Position numbers and translations under genes: made by a program. From Brachypterus glaber (Eukaryota > Arthropoda > Insecta > Coleoptera > Kateretidae): 64,000 nt of DNA. The stretch spans positions 47,785,365 to 47,849,364 of the forward strand of contig OY294047.1 of assembly GCA_958510825.1 (NCBI GenBank), written 5' to 3'. The notes under the pieces are model-generated. The model had not been told where the DNA came from, searched no databases, and saw nothing but the letters and a program-made list of their open reading frames with translations. Within the stretch, counting starts at the first letter, position 1. Each line of letters opens with the position of its first letter. Below, one piece after another: positions 9,791 through 19,556 of this stretch.

Positions 9791-10642
9791 GTCTGTCTGT
9801 CCGTCCGTCTGTCTGTCCGTCTGTCCGTCTGTCCGTCTGTCCGTCTGTCCGTCTGTCCGTCTGTCGGTCTGTCCGTCTGTCCGTCTGTCCGTCTGTCGGT
9901 CTGTCCGTCTGTCGGTCTGTCGGTCTGTCGGTCTGTCGGTCTGTCGGTCTGTCCGTCTGTCCGTCCGTCTGTCCGTCTGTCCGTCTGTCCGTCTGTCCGT
10001 CTGTCCGTCTGTCCGTCTGTCCGTCTGTCCGTCTGTCCGTCTGTCCGTCTGTCCGTCTGTCCGTCTGTCCGTCTGTCCGTCTGTCCGTCTGTCCGTCTGT
10101 CCTTCTGTCCGTCTGTCCGTCTGTCCGTCTGTCCGTCTGTCCGTCTGTCCGTCTGTCCGTCTGTCCGTCTGTCCGTCTGTCCGTCTGTCCGTCTGTCCGT
10201 CTGTCCGTCTGTCCGTCTCTCCGTCTCTCCGTCTCTCCGTCTGTCCGTCTGTCCGTCTGTCCGTCTGTCCGTCTGTCCGTCTGTCTGTCCGTCTGTCCGT
10301 CTGTCCGTCTGTCCGTCTGTCCGTCTGTCCGTCTGTCCGTCTGTCCGTCTGTCCGTCTGTCCGGCTGTCCGGCTGTCCGTCTGTCCGTCTGTCCGTCTGT
10401 CCGTCTGTCCGTCTGTCCGTCTGTCCGTCTGTCCGTCTGTCCGTCTGTCGGTCTGTCGGTCTGTCCGTCTGTCCGTCTGTCCGTCTGTCCGTCTGTCCGT
10501 CTGTCCGTCTGTCCGTCTGTCCGTCTGTCCGCCTGTCCGTCTGTCCGTCTGTCAGTCTGTCCGTCTGTCCTTCTGTCCGTCTCTCCGTCTCTCCTTCTGT
10601 CCGTCTGTCCATCTGTACGTCTATCCGTCTGTCCGTCTGTCC
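9791..10642. repeat. Octamer minisatellite (CTGTCCGT)n
   Basis: About 850 bp of an 8-bp unit, CTGTCCGT, with variants CTGTCGGT, CTCTCCGT, CTGTCCGG and single 4-bp slips. Because 8 is not a multiple of 3 and the unit lacks stops, several frames stay open on both strands (290-309 codons of RLSVCPSV or TDGQTDRR type); these are not genes. The same CTGT words head the family F elements at 1175, 37364 and 38950. Confidence 0.95.
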
Positions 10643-10944
10643 ATTTTAGATAGTTTTTTCAGTGTAGCAAAAAAATAAGCCCATGAAGTGCCTTTTTTAT
10701 GACAGATTCGTGTTCAGCATCCCAAAATACATAAGAATAGGTGGATCTCAACCCCAGCACAGACATTTTTTTTTGTGAGCCTGTGTAATCAATACCAATA
10801 CCATTGTTGACATGTAATTTAACCCCTTTTTTTACAGTGTAGGCGAATTTTAAGAAATATTAAAAGATATACCGGGTGTCCCAACTCTATTTACCCAGCG
10901 ATTTTCTCGAAAACTAAAAGAGATAATCAAGTTATGCGAAAACT

Positions 10945-11447
10945 TGTAGTACCAAAATTGTATTGGGCGCCGAAATGGTACAGGGGTCGTGAGTAAAACA
11001 GTTATACCAAATATAGCAAGTTTATTCAATGTGATCGAAGTATCGGAAGAGTGACCTGGTTTATCAAACCAATATAAAAATCTAAAAAATAAGTTAAAGC
11101 ATTAGCTTGAGATAAAAATAATGGTGTTAAAAGACTTACCTAACACCAGGATGTTATTTATTCATTAAATAACTAAATTATCCCAAAGGATGATAGAAAT
11201 AAATAAAGATTTTAAAACTAAGCTTCTTATCGAAAGGTGAAAGTAAAAATGGAAGTGATTGACAGATGTCAAACTAATCAATCAGAAATTCCCTAATTAA
11301 AATATTAAGTCCCTAAAAGGTAACTAATTATTTAGGTTGCGAACATGGTAAATCCAAGGTCACTCTTCTGGTGCATAAGGTAAACAATGGTCTATATGAA
11401 CCGAACAAATTTAATTAAAAGTATGGTAAATACCCAATTACATTACA
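10945..11447 (-). repeat. 3' LTR of the Ty3/gypsy element
   Basis: 503 bp with TG...CA ends, same length as and apparently identical to 16249-16751. The adjacent purine tract on the element strand marks this as the 3' LTR. Confidence 0.95.
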
Positions 11448-11526
11448 ACTACCCCCCCTAGCTCGGTATAATTAAAGCAAAATTTTAGCGAGATATAAAA
11501 TCACAGTTGCAGGAAAGGGTATACGG

Positions 11527-14500
11527 TTAAGGGTTAAAATGTTTCAAGTGTGATGCATGAAACATTCCGCGTTCAATATCTGTTTCTGGTTCATACAAAA
11601 TATAAGTTAATTTATCCACCGTCTTTTTAACTTTATAAGGACCTTCAAAAAGAAGCATCCATTTTTTGGTTCTTCCTTCAATTGCAGACGAAATTGGGTT
11701 GGCTTTTAGCAATACTTGATCACCAACTTTGAAGGTAGGCAATGGATTTTTCTTACTAGACGCGTTGCGGCGTACTGCGTGGGATAGTAAGCTTTCTCTG
11801 GCAAAATAAATTTTAACATGGTTTTCTATTTTTTCCAGATGGTCTGGGAAATCAATCATACTTCTTAAGGGAAGTTCAGCGGGAATCCCCGTTTGAAGTT
11901 CGGAAGGGGTATACCCGGTTGACACATGCACTACATTGTTTAGCAGTTGCGCCAAGTGGTTTACTTCCGAAGCCCATTTTTTATGCTTGTCGTGGATGAA
12001 AGTTCGAAAAAGTCGAGATAGTTCTTTCATAATTCGCTCTGAAGGGTTGCTGGACGGGTGCCGGACGGAGGATTTAATTACCTTGATGCCGAGGGCTTCA
12101 AGGGTTGCAGACCAGGCCCCAGCAACAAATTGTGTGCCGTGATCCGTCAGTAGCCGTTTAGGGGTGGAAAATTTTACAAAATAATCCTCAGTTAATTTTT
12201 TAAGGATGGATTTTGTAGTGGCCCTTTTTAGGGGGTAAAGTGTTACAAATTTAGTAAACACGTCTAATGTTACACACAAATATTCCACGCCCCCTCGACT
12301 TTTTGGTAAGGGACCATAAATATCCAGGGCCAGCAGGTCCCCTGGGGCCTCTGGGATAATGGCTTGCAGTGGAGGGTGAAGAATAGGGCCGGATTTGGCC
12401 AACTGGCATATAAGACAGGACTTGATAATTCTTTTTATGTCTTTGGCCATATTTTGCCACCATACCTCCCTGCGCATTGTGGCATGCGTTTTAAATACCC
12501 CGAAGTGTCCTAGGCCGGTATGATAGGCAGTGATAAAATCGTCAATGCGATTTTTCGGCACACAGAGCAGACAATTTTCTTCTGGGGTTTTGCGCATAAA
12601 AAGCACATCTTTGTGAATGACAAAACGGCTATTTTCTTCTGGAAAACGCTGAACATTTTCTCGTATTCGGGCCAGTTTTTGATCATTCTTTTGATCTTCG
12701 GCAATAGAAGTTAGGCTACGACTGAAAATCGTATCAAATTTTGTAAATAAAATTTGAAAACAACGGTCCGAGGGCACCGGTAACCTCGGAATAGGGTTTC
12801 GAGATAAAATATCTGAAATTATGTTCTCCTTACCGGAAATGTGTTTAATACTAAAATCATAGTCTTGTAATGATAAACACCAACGAGCCAATCTAGGTGT
12901 TAACATGCGACATGTTTTTAAATAGGTTATCGCTTTGTTATCAGTAAGGCAGTAAAAGGGTTTTCCTACCAGGAAAACTCTCCACTTTTCCAGGGCCCAT
13001 ACCATAGCGAGAGCCTCCTTTTCCGCCGAGCAATACGAACGTTCTCGGGGAAGCAACACCCTACTACCATAGGCGACCACTCTTTTGTGTCCCTCTACCA
13101 TTTGGAAGAGCTGTGCCCCTACCCCTACATCGGAGCTGTCGGATTGCACCCAAAATGGAATGGATAGGCTGGGATGGTATAGTAGTACTTCCTCTTTAAT
13201 CATTTCTTTCAATTTATTAAAAGCCTCTACTTGAGTGGAACCCCAAGTCCATTTATTTTTCTTGCGCAGAAGTGAAAAAAGAGGTTCAGCTACTGTTGCG
13301 TAGTGTTTGCAGAAACTACGATCATAGTTCGTTAAGCCTAAAAAAGCTTGAAGTTGCTTAACGTTCCTGGGTTCTGGAAAATTGGTGATGGCGCTAACTC
13401 GGGATGGGTCACTTTGTAGGCCTTTTTCTGAAAGGACATAACCTAAAAAGTTTAGCTCTTTTCGGAAAAAATGGCATTTATTTAAACGGAGGGTTAGGCC
13501 AGCTGATGATAAGCGACCCAAAACTCGATCTAAATGTTCTAAGTGAGTATCCACATCAGGAGATAGTACTAGCACATCATCGATGTAGATTCGGACGAAT
13601 TCGTCGAAAGCTGGGCCCAAAATAACAGTCATAGCTCGGGAAAAGCTAGAAACTGCCGTTTTAAGCCCGAAAGGCAAAACTTTGAATTGATATGACTGAC
13701 CATTGTGCAGAAAACCAGTGTATTTTCGGTCCTTAGCACGTAATTTAATCTGCCAATACCCGTTAGTCATATCAAGGGTTGACATAATCTTGACTACAGG
13801 GGGTAAAGTCTTTAAAAGGTCCTGAACTTGTTTAGGGAGCTCAGTATCGGGCTCCATTCGACTGTTCAATTGGCGTGCATCCAAACAGACACGCACTGTT
13901 CCGTTTTTACGGACTACCGTTACTAATGGGCTCGCATAGGCAGAAGAAGATGTTCTTTCAATTATTCCTTCATTCAACATTTCTTGAATTATTTTTGCCA
14001 CTGCGGGTCTGTGATGTACCGGGATGGGGTAAGACTTTACATTCCAAGGGGTTGTATCGAATAAGACAATATTATGAATGTACTCATTTGTCAGTCCAGG
14101 TTTATCAGAAAATATATTTCTATGTTTTTCTAATAAGTTTTTAAACTTAAGTTTATGTTGATCGGACAGAAAAGTAGAATTTACCACATTTTCTATATCC
14201 GTATCATTTATTAAATACGAATCATTTTGTTCACCGGGAATCGGCGGGCTTTTCGACTCGGCACATATTTTTTTTATAGGGGAAATTACAGGTGCTGAAT
14301 AATCATGGAAAATTCTAGCCTCTGGAATTTGTAGAATTTTATTTTGATATTTCAAAAAAATACTTTTGTGTTCCAGACTAATGTTAGCCTGAAAAAAACG
14401 CAAAAAGTCACAACCCAAAATAATCGGATAGGCCAAGTCTGGAATGTGTAACATTTCAAACTCAAATTCATGGTCTTCGATAGTAAATGGGACTAACGCT

Positions 14501-14865
14501 TGGTGAGAAACCTTACGTTCTTTATTTCTAAAGGCGCCCGTTACCCGCACACCTGTTACTGGGAACATGGGAACATCTGTCATTGACAAAATATTTTCGA
14601 CATTGGCTGAGAAAGCGCTACATTCTGAACCGCTGTCGACCAAAGTCGGAAATTCCGTTTTGTTAATTTTAATGGTAATTATAGGGGAACGAAACGAGTC
14701 ATTTACCTCTGATAAATGATCAAAATCACATTGGAGATCTTTTTTTGGGTTGTTTACTAATGTAAACTTACCTTTATTATCGTGGGCAGTTTTTGAAATA
14801 TTTCCCATAGAGGACAGACTGCCTATATCCTCGGGAACTATTAGTTTTCCGAAGGTTCTGCACAT
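11527..14865 (-). CDS. pol: Pol polyprotein: protease, reverse transcriptase, RNase H, integrase
   Basis: An intact 1112-residue frame of a Ty3/gypsy element that copies element RNA to DNA and integrates it. Order: aspartic protease LVDSGS (active Asp77); reverse transcriptase with LDMTNGYWQI (364-373), LPFGLK (397-402) and YIDD (427-430); RNase H with QSDSSD (574-579), Glu617 and TDN (641-643); integrase zinc finger His782, His787, Cys817, Cys820; catalytic Asp848, Asp908, Glu943; and a GPY-type tail module (FEGPYKV, 1073-1079). It overlaps gag by 25 nt in the -1 frame. No canonical slippery heptamer was found, so either non-canonical frameshifting or reinitiation at the ATG at 14865 is possible. 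Confidence 0.95.
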   Translation of the reverse strand: MCRTFGKLIVPEDIGSLSSMGNISKTAHDNKGKFTLVNNPKKDLQCDFDHLSEVNDSFRSPIITIKINKTEFPTLVDSGSECSAFSANVENILSMTDVPMFPVTGVRVTGAFRNKERKVSHQALVPFTIEDHEFEFEMLHIPDLAYPIILGCDFLRFFQANISLEHKSIFLKYQNKILQIPEARIFHDYSAPVISPIKKICAESKSPPIPGEQNDSYLINDTDIENVVNSTFLSDQHKLKFKNLLEKHRNIFSDKPGLTNEYIHNIVLFDTTPWNVKSYPIPVHHRPAVAKIIQEMLNEGIIERTSSSAYASPLVTVVRKNGTVRVCLDARQLNSRMEPDTELPKQVQDLLKTLPPVVKIMSTLDMTNGYWQIKLRAKDRKYTGFLHNGQSYQFKVLPFGLKTAVSSFSRAMTVILGPAFDEFVRIYIDDVLVLSPDVDTHLEHLDRVLGRLSSAGLTLRLNKCHFFRKELNFLGYVLSEKGLQSDPSRVSAITNFPEPRNVKQLQAFLGLTNYDRSFCKHYATVAEPLFSLLRKKNKWTWGSTQVEAFNKLKEMIKEEVLLYHPSLSIPFWVQSDSSDVGVGAQLFQMVEGHKRVVAYGSRVLLPRERSYCSAEKEALAMVWALEKWRVFLVGKPFYCLTDNKAITYLKTCRMLTPRLARWCLSLQDYDFSIKHISGKENIISDILSRNPIPRLPVPSDRCFQILFTKFDTIFSRSLTSIAEDQKNDQKLARIRENVQRFPEENSRFVIHKDVLFMRKTPEENCLLCVPKNRIDDFITAYHTGLGHFGVFKTHATMRREVWWQNMAKDIKRIIKSCLICQLAKSGPILHPPLQAIIPEAPGDLLALDIYGPLPKSRGGVEYLCVTLDVFTKFVTLYPLKRATTKSILKKLTEDYFVKFSTPKRLLTDHGTQFVAGAWSATLEALGIKVIKSSVRHPSSNPSERIMKELSRLFRTFIHDKHKKWASEVNHLAQLLNNVVHVSTGYTPSELQTGIPAELPLRSMIDFPDHLEKIENHVKIYFARESLLSHAVRRNASSKKNPLPTFKVGDQVLLKANPISSAIEGRTKKWMLLFEGPYKVKKTVDKLTYILYEPETDIERGMFHASHLKHFNP

Positions 14866-16196
14866 TCGGTCTCTTGTATCGCTGAAATATGCTTTTTAAC
14901 GAAAGACTGACCATTTTTTAGGTTATGATTATTATTATTATGGTTCATTGGCCTATTTGCCACCACTGGCTGAGTTGTATAAGTTGTGGAGGAAGAAGAA
15001 GAAGATTGTTTATAATTATCAAAGTTGTCAGCCAAACGCAATCTGTCAAGTACATCTGATATATTACGACTGCCAATTAGTGCACAACTAATTGAAGGAG
15101 GAAAGTGACGACTAATAATCAAAATAAGTTCTTGTTCTGTGTGAGGTGGATTCAAAAACTTAGATTTCGCAAGCTGACCAAGAAAATAGTGTGTGTAGTT
15201 GGTAGTTCGATTGTACCGACCTGTTTCCAATGCTAACTTTAGTTTTGATTGGTGAGAATAACCCCAGAAATTTTGTAAAAATGCGTCACGAAACTGGTTA
15301 AAATTTCTAAAACTATTTAACATTGCTAATAACCAGTGCTTCGCTGGACCTAAAAAAATGTCTGACAATTCTGGAGCAAATAGGTTAAAAGGTACGTTAT
15401 AATTATTTAATGTTCTCTCTAATCTTTCTAAAAATTCGCAAGGGTGAATTTCACCTCCTTCTGAGAACAATGGTATTAATTTTTTAATACTAGCAAGTGT
15501 TTCAGGTGTAGGGATTGGTGGGATGTTAGGGATATTTGGTGCATTCTGAAAACTAGGAATATGAGGTGCCCTTGTGAAATTATAGCCCCCTGTATTAAAG
15601 TTATTTAAATTAAAATCACTGTAAGATGGGGTTTGTAGTTCAATGTTTACATTTGGTATATTTGCATTATTTCTAGTAAAATTCAAGTTACTATGGGTAT
15701 ATGTTGGTAAATTCATATTACTTTGAGAATAATGTATATTACTATTATAATTTCTTTCTAGGAAGTTGTTTGATGCTGTTGGCCTCCTAATCTTAGGCAC
15801 TGCACCCTGAGCTTGCATATCCCCAGGTGGATTTAGCTCTGTTGTTGTGATTATACTTGGAGCATAAATACCTGGTTGGATGGCTTGTGTAAAAACCTGT
15901 GGTGAAAGTGATGGTGGTCGATGTTGTGAAATCGCCCCTGCTGCAGTTAAAACTGGTTGAAACTGTCTTTCCGAGCTGTGGTGGGTTGTTTCACTGGTGG
16001 TTAAGGATGGCAATGCTGTTGCTAGTGACTCGATACCCCCTTCTACACTAATGTCAGCCATGGGCAGCTCCCTACGAGGACCTCTGCTGGTGCCACCATA
16101 ACTTGTGCCACTTCTGGTATTTTTGGTGTGTGATGTTGGACTGTGATCCACCGGCATATTGTTTTGTGCTATATGTGAATATAAAACTTGGCCCAA
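14841..16196 (-). CDS. gag: Gag structural polyprotein of the Ty3/gypsy element
   Basis: A 451-residue intact frame immediately upstream of pol. The first 230 residues are rich in Asn, Pro, Ser and Thr (low complexity, with NIPNIPPIPTP). From about 235 a helical Gag core follows (LIPLFSEGGEIHPCEFLERL, then AKHWLLAMLNSF and FWGYSHQSKLKLAL), typical of retrotransposon Gag domains. No CCHC zinc knuckle is present; the C-terminus is Ser/Thr/Asn-rich. It is expected to assemble cytoplasmic capsid-like particles. Start ATG at 16194-16196 lies about 53 nt inside the 5' LTR edge. Confidence 0.85.
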   Translation of the reverse strand: MGQVLYSHIAQNNMPVDHSPTSHTKNTRSGTSYGGTSRGPRRELPMADISVEGGIESLATALPSLTTSETTHHSSERQFQPVLTAAGAISQHRPPSLSPQVFTQAIQPGIYAPSIITTTELNPPGDMQAQGAVPKIRRPTASNNFLERNYNSNIHYSQSNMNLPTYTHSNLNFTRNNANIPNVNIELQTPSYSDFNLNNFNTGGYNFTRAPHIPSFQNAPNIPNIPPIPTPETLASIKKLIPLFSEGGEIHPCEFLERLERTLNNYNVPFNLFAPELSDIFLGPAKHWLLAMLNSFRNFNQFRDAFLQNFWGYSHQSKLKLALETGRYNRTTNYTHYFLGQLAKSKFLNPPHTEQELILIISRHFPPSISCALIGSRNISDVLDRLRLADNFDNYKQSSSSSSTTYTTQPVVANRPMNHNNNNHNLKNGQSFVKKHISAIQETECAEPSEN

Positions 16197-16224
16197 GCCT
16201 GGACGGTTAATTGTATGCCTCTAT

Positions 16225-16248
16225 AGCTCTCACGTTGGGCAAACACGT
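16225..16248 (-). promoter_or_regulatory. Putative tRNA primer-binding site region
   Basis: On the minus strand, just inside the 5' LTR, the sequence reads ACGTG then TTTGCCCAACGTGAGAGC. This resembles a tRNA-Lys-type primer site (TGGCGCCCAACGT...), but it is offset by some bases from the LTR and lacks the initial TGGCG. Confidence 0.35.
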
Positions 16249-16751
16249 TGTAGTACCAAAATTGTATTGGGCGCCGAAATGGTACAGGGGTCGTGAGTAA
16301 AACAGTTATACCAAATATAGCAAGTTTATTCAATGTGATCGAAGTATCGGAAGAGTGACCTGGTTTATCAAACCAATATAAAAATCTAAAAAATAAGTTA
16401 AAGCATTAGCTTGAGATAAAAATAATGGTGTTAAAAGACTTACCTAACACCAGGATGTTATTTATTCATTAAATAACTAAATTATCCCAAAGGATGATAG
16501 AAATAAATAAAGATTTTAAAACTAAGCTTCTTATCGAAAGGTGAAAGTAAAAATGGAAGTGATTGACAGATGTCAAACTAATCAATCAGAAATTCCCTAA
16601 TTAAAATATTAAGTCCCTAAAAGGTAACTAATTATTTAGGTTGCGAACATGGTAAATCCAAGGTCACTCTTCTGGTGCATAAGGTAAACAATGGTCTATA
16701 TGAACCGAACAAATTTAATTAAAAGTATGGTAAATACCCAATTACATTACA
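16249..16751 (-). repeat. 5' LTR of the Ty3/gypsy element
   Basis: 503 bp, TGTA...TACA, apparently identical to 10945-11447. AACT at 16752-16755 duplicates the bases before the left LTR. Confidence 0.95.
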
Positions 16752-17385
16752 AACTGCCTTAAATTAAACAACTTTAACTATCTTTTAGCATATATTTGAT
16801 ACTTTCAGCTCTTAAAATATGGGCAGGGGGCATGAGGGGGAGTATTTTTTAATGGAAAAGGGAGTCGTGTAATACATCATTTTAAAGCAAATAAAATTCT
16901 CTATTGGACTGTATATTTTTTAATTTTTTAAACAATTTTTTTAAGGTTTTGATTCTTTAATTTTTTGTACTAAAAATGCGATTCTTTAATTTTTTTTGTA
17001 AATTTTTATTTATGTCATTTAAAATTAGTTTAAAAGTATAATTTACTTTTTTTCATCATGAAATTAGTAACTTTTTAAAAAATTGTTTGATTTTTTTGAG
17101 TAATTTTGACAAAAATACCCATTTTCAACCCTATTTTAAACCCAAAAAAAAAATCAAAAAAATTAAAATAAGCTTTAAAATAATGTATCACACGACCCCC
17201 CTTTCTATTAAAAAAATGTCCCCCGATGCCCCCCTGCCCACATTTTAAGAGCTGAAAGTATCAAATATATGCTAAAAGATAGTTTAAGTTGTCTTATTTA
17301 AGATGGTTTTCGCAGAATTTGATTATCTCTTTAAGTTTTCGAAAAAATCGTTGGGTAAATAGAGTTGGGACATCCGGTATAGATG

Positions 17386-17712
17386 GGAAAGCATTTTATT
17401 ATGTTTGCAGTGCTCCGCAGTGCATTTATTTCGAGGCATATAGAGACACTCGCTAGTTCGTGCCATTGCAGATCGCAGCGTGCGAAATGCGAGCGCGTCT
17501 TAAAATCGTGATGCGATTTTGCAAACGCGTGACTCTATTGCGGGTTCCGTTCACGCATGGCTGGCCGGACAGCTCGTGTCCAACTGGGTACCGGGTGGTA
17601 CTGCTAAGAACCAAATAAAGAAGTTTACATACTAAATAAGTACGCTACAAGAATAAAATATTTTTTTCCAGACTAAAATTTCAACCATGTCTAAACCAGA
17701 ACTTAACTTATT
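17386..17712. other. Unassigned GC-richer stretch
   Basis: 17400-17600 is clearly richer in GC and CpG than its surroundings (for example cgcagcgtgcgaaatgcgag, gctggccggacagctcgtg), but no frame or known motif is recognised. It may be the 5' end of an unrecognised element. Confidence 0.4.
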
Positions 17713-18230
17713 AATAGTATATTAAAGTACTAGTTTTATCACATACGTTTTTAGCGCACGAGTACAAGTTTAGAAAACGAGCCGCTTGCGGTGAGTTTTC
17801 TAAAGTACTAGTGCGCTAAAAACGTGTTATGAAACGAGTGCTTTATACAATTTTTTCTATTTTGCTCTAAAATTTTAAAAAACATACATTTAAATTGATG
17901 ACTGATTTAGGGATTTTTGTTTCGAATTGGCATTACAGTTTTCGCCATGTTTAAAATTCTAAGAACGAATATTATTTTGATATATTTTATAGTCATTTCT
18001 TCTCTTTTCCACTGCAAGTAACCAAGCCACAATTTTAACGCGGTAAAACATAACCTAAACACAAAACTTTGTAGAAAATTAAACTTTAAACCGACGTTCA
18101 CAATTGCACGGCAAACGTCAAGAGATAGATATTTGTCTGTTGCCAACCCAAAATAAAAAAAAGTAGAGACTTCTTATGGGCGCAAAATGTGTGTGATTAT
18201 GAGCTTATAAGAGTCGCAAAATAGAAAAAA
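17713..18230 (+). mobile_element. Family B element, copy 2 (intact hairpin)
   Basis: Same family as 8969-9491. Positions about 17724-17850 form a long palindrome: arms of about 60 bp containing 'cgtttttagcgcac' and 'gtgcgctaaaaacg', apex GAAAACGAGCCGC-TTGC-GGTGAGTTTTC. The rest, through 'ggatttttgtttcgaattgg' to 'agagtcgcaaaatag', has no coding frame. Confidence 0.8.
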
Positions 18231-18355
18231 ATCTTTTAAAAAGTAGGGAAGTTTTTATTGAGACTTTCTTTCGACCGTTCCTGTGTCAATAAACCCTATA
18301 ATCTTAATAGATTTTTAAAATACACAGTTATTAAAAGATAAAGAACAATAAATAC

Positions 18356-18472
18356 GATTAACGTAACAGGATCCCTCAAGGAAGTATATCTGGGCCACTT
18401 ATATTTCTAATTTACTTAAATGATATTTTCCTTTTATGTAAGTTAAAAAGAAAAATACTCTTCGACTCGTAG
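18356..18472 (+). pseudogene. LINE reverse transcriptase fragment
   Basis: One frame reads NRIPQGSISGPLIFLIYLND, the classic non-LTR reverse transcriptase motif (G.PQGS.LGPLLF.IY.NDI). It is preceded by a stop and followed within about 20 residues by another stop. Only about 35 residues remain: an old 5'- and 3'-truncated relic of CR1/Jockey-like type. Confidence 0.75.
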
Positions 18473-18965
18473 TTTTTCAGCAACAGTGTATTCTTTTAGG
18501 GCGTCAAAAGCTCATTGCTTAAAAAATCAAAGATTTAAAACGGTTTTCTCTTTTTTGTTTGTGTTTTTTTTTCAAACCTTATAAATCCCGTATATAGGTA
18601 CCATCCTGTATACATTTTGCTCGTGTCTGTAAACGCACAACCACACCACACACTCATTATTACCCAGATCTTCCTCCGTTGCTGGCGAAATAGGAAAAGA
18701 TGGCTGTCTGTCCGCCTGTCCATCACCTCGGGCAGGTCAGCGTATGGATCGCATGGGAACTAAGCACGTTTTGAAAGAAATCTAATGCCTGTGTGTGAAA
18801 TTGAGAATTTACTTTTACTCGCAAATGGGTATTTATTTATCTTCTGCGGAATTCTAGTGTAAATTAATATCTATCTATTAATTTTCTTGACTATTATATG
18901 AAAATCAAAACAAGGAAGAAATAAATTATAATTAATAGAATAATATTTGATAAACTACAGAAATA
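18473..18965. other. Unassigned stretch
   Basis: It contains a short CTGTCTGTCCGCCTGTCC word at about 18702 related to the family F heads, and a word 'cgcatgggaactaagcac'. No gene is recognised. Confidence 0.4.
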
Positions 18966-18974
18966 TCTGAGTAC

Positions 18975-19556
18975 GGATCTAGGAGACTGCCGAAAAATTT
19001 ACCGCGAAACCTTTACCGCGAAAACGTTTACCGCGAAAATATTTACCGCGCAATGATTAAACCGCGAAAGGTTTCACCGCGAAAAAGTAATTACCTCGAA
19101 AAATTATTACAGTGAAAACATTTACCGCGGAAAATATTATAGCGACAATAAAAATCGGGCATACTTTTACGTCGTAATAATATAATCGCGCATACTTAAA
19201 AAAATTTTAATTAAAAAAAATAACCTTTTTTGAATGAAACGCTTATTTTATAATCATAGTTTTGTTTTTATTTTTTATCAAAAACAAAACCAAACAAACT
19301 AAACCAAACAATTTAATCATATTTCGGAATTTGCTTTGCGCGTTAAATATTTTCGCGACTATTACTTTCGCTATATATTTTTCGCGGTAATTGCATTTCG
19401 CTATTTAAACTTTTCGTGGTAATAGTTTTCTCTATTTTTATTTCGCTTTAATATTTTTTCGCGTTAAATTTTTATAGCTGTAAATCCTTTGCGGGGAAAA
19501 ATATTTTCGCGATAATTGTTTTCGCGGTAAATTTTTCGAAGAAGGCTCCCGTTCCC
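18975..19556. mobile_element. MULE-like non-autonomous element with subterminal TTTACCGCGAAAA arrays
   Basis: It is flanked by the 9-bp direct repeat TCTGAGTAC (18966-18974 and 19557-19565). Termini start GGATCTAGGAGACTGC and, inverted, GGGAACGGGAGCCTTC. Behind each terminus is an array of degenerate (A)TTTACCGCGAAA words: about nine on the left and, inverted (TTTTCGCGGTAA), about eight on the right, around a plain AT-rich core. A 9-bp target duplication with G-rich termini fits Mutator-like elements. No transposase frame. Confidence 0.8.

Larger units (their letters stand above)
10945..16751 (-). mobile_element. Complete Ty3/gypsy LTR retrotransposon (5807 bp)
   Basis: Two 503-bp LTRs begin TGTA and end TACA, flanked by the 4-bp duplication AACT (10941-10944 and 16752-16755). 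The coding strand is minus: right LTR, gag, pol, left LTR. A G-run (TAGGGGGGGTAGT read on minus, plus positions about 11448-11460) adjoins the left LTR and is the expected polypurine tract. There is no third frame for an envelope. The LTRs look identical by eye, and both frames are intact, so insertion is recent and the element may be active. Confidence 0.95.
10869..17380. mobile_element. Foldback element G1, split by the Ty3/gypsy insertion
   Basis: The left arm 10869-10944 continues at 16756. The right arm (about 17160-17380) is its reverse complement, starting ATACCGG.TGTCCCAACTC and running through 'gataatcaa.tt.tgcgaaaac', 'aactatcttttagcatatat' and 'gggcagggggcat'. Without the 5.8-kb retrotransposon the element is about 700 bp. 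Its inner arms match the foldback at 52746-53891, but its outer termini do not. Confidence 0.85.

Noticed and set aside
9734..10678. Three long overlapping ORFs of about 290-309 codons on both strands
   Set aside because: They arise from a stop-free 8-bp tandem repeat; composition is purely periodic and frames are open on both strands.
12251..12463. Several ORFs antisense or out of frame within 11.5-14.9 kb
   Set aside because: Shadows of the intact pol frame.
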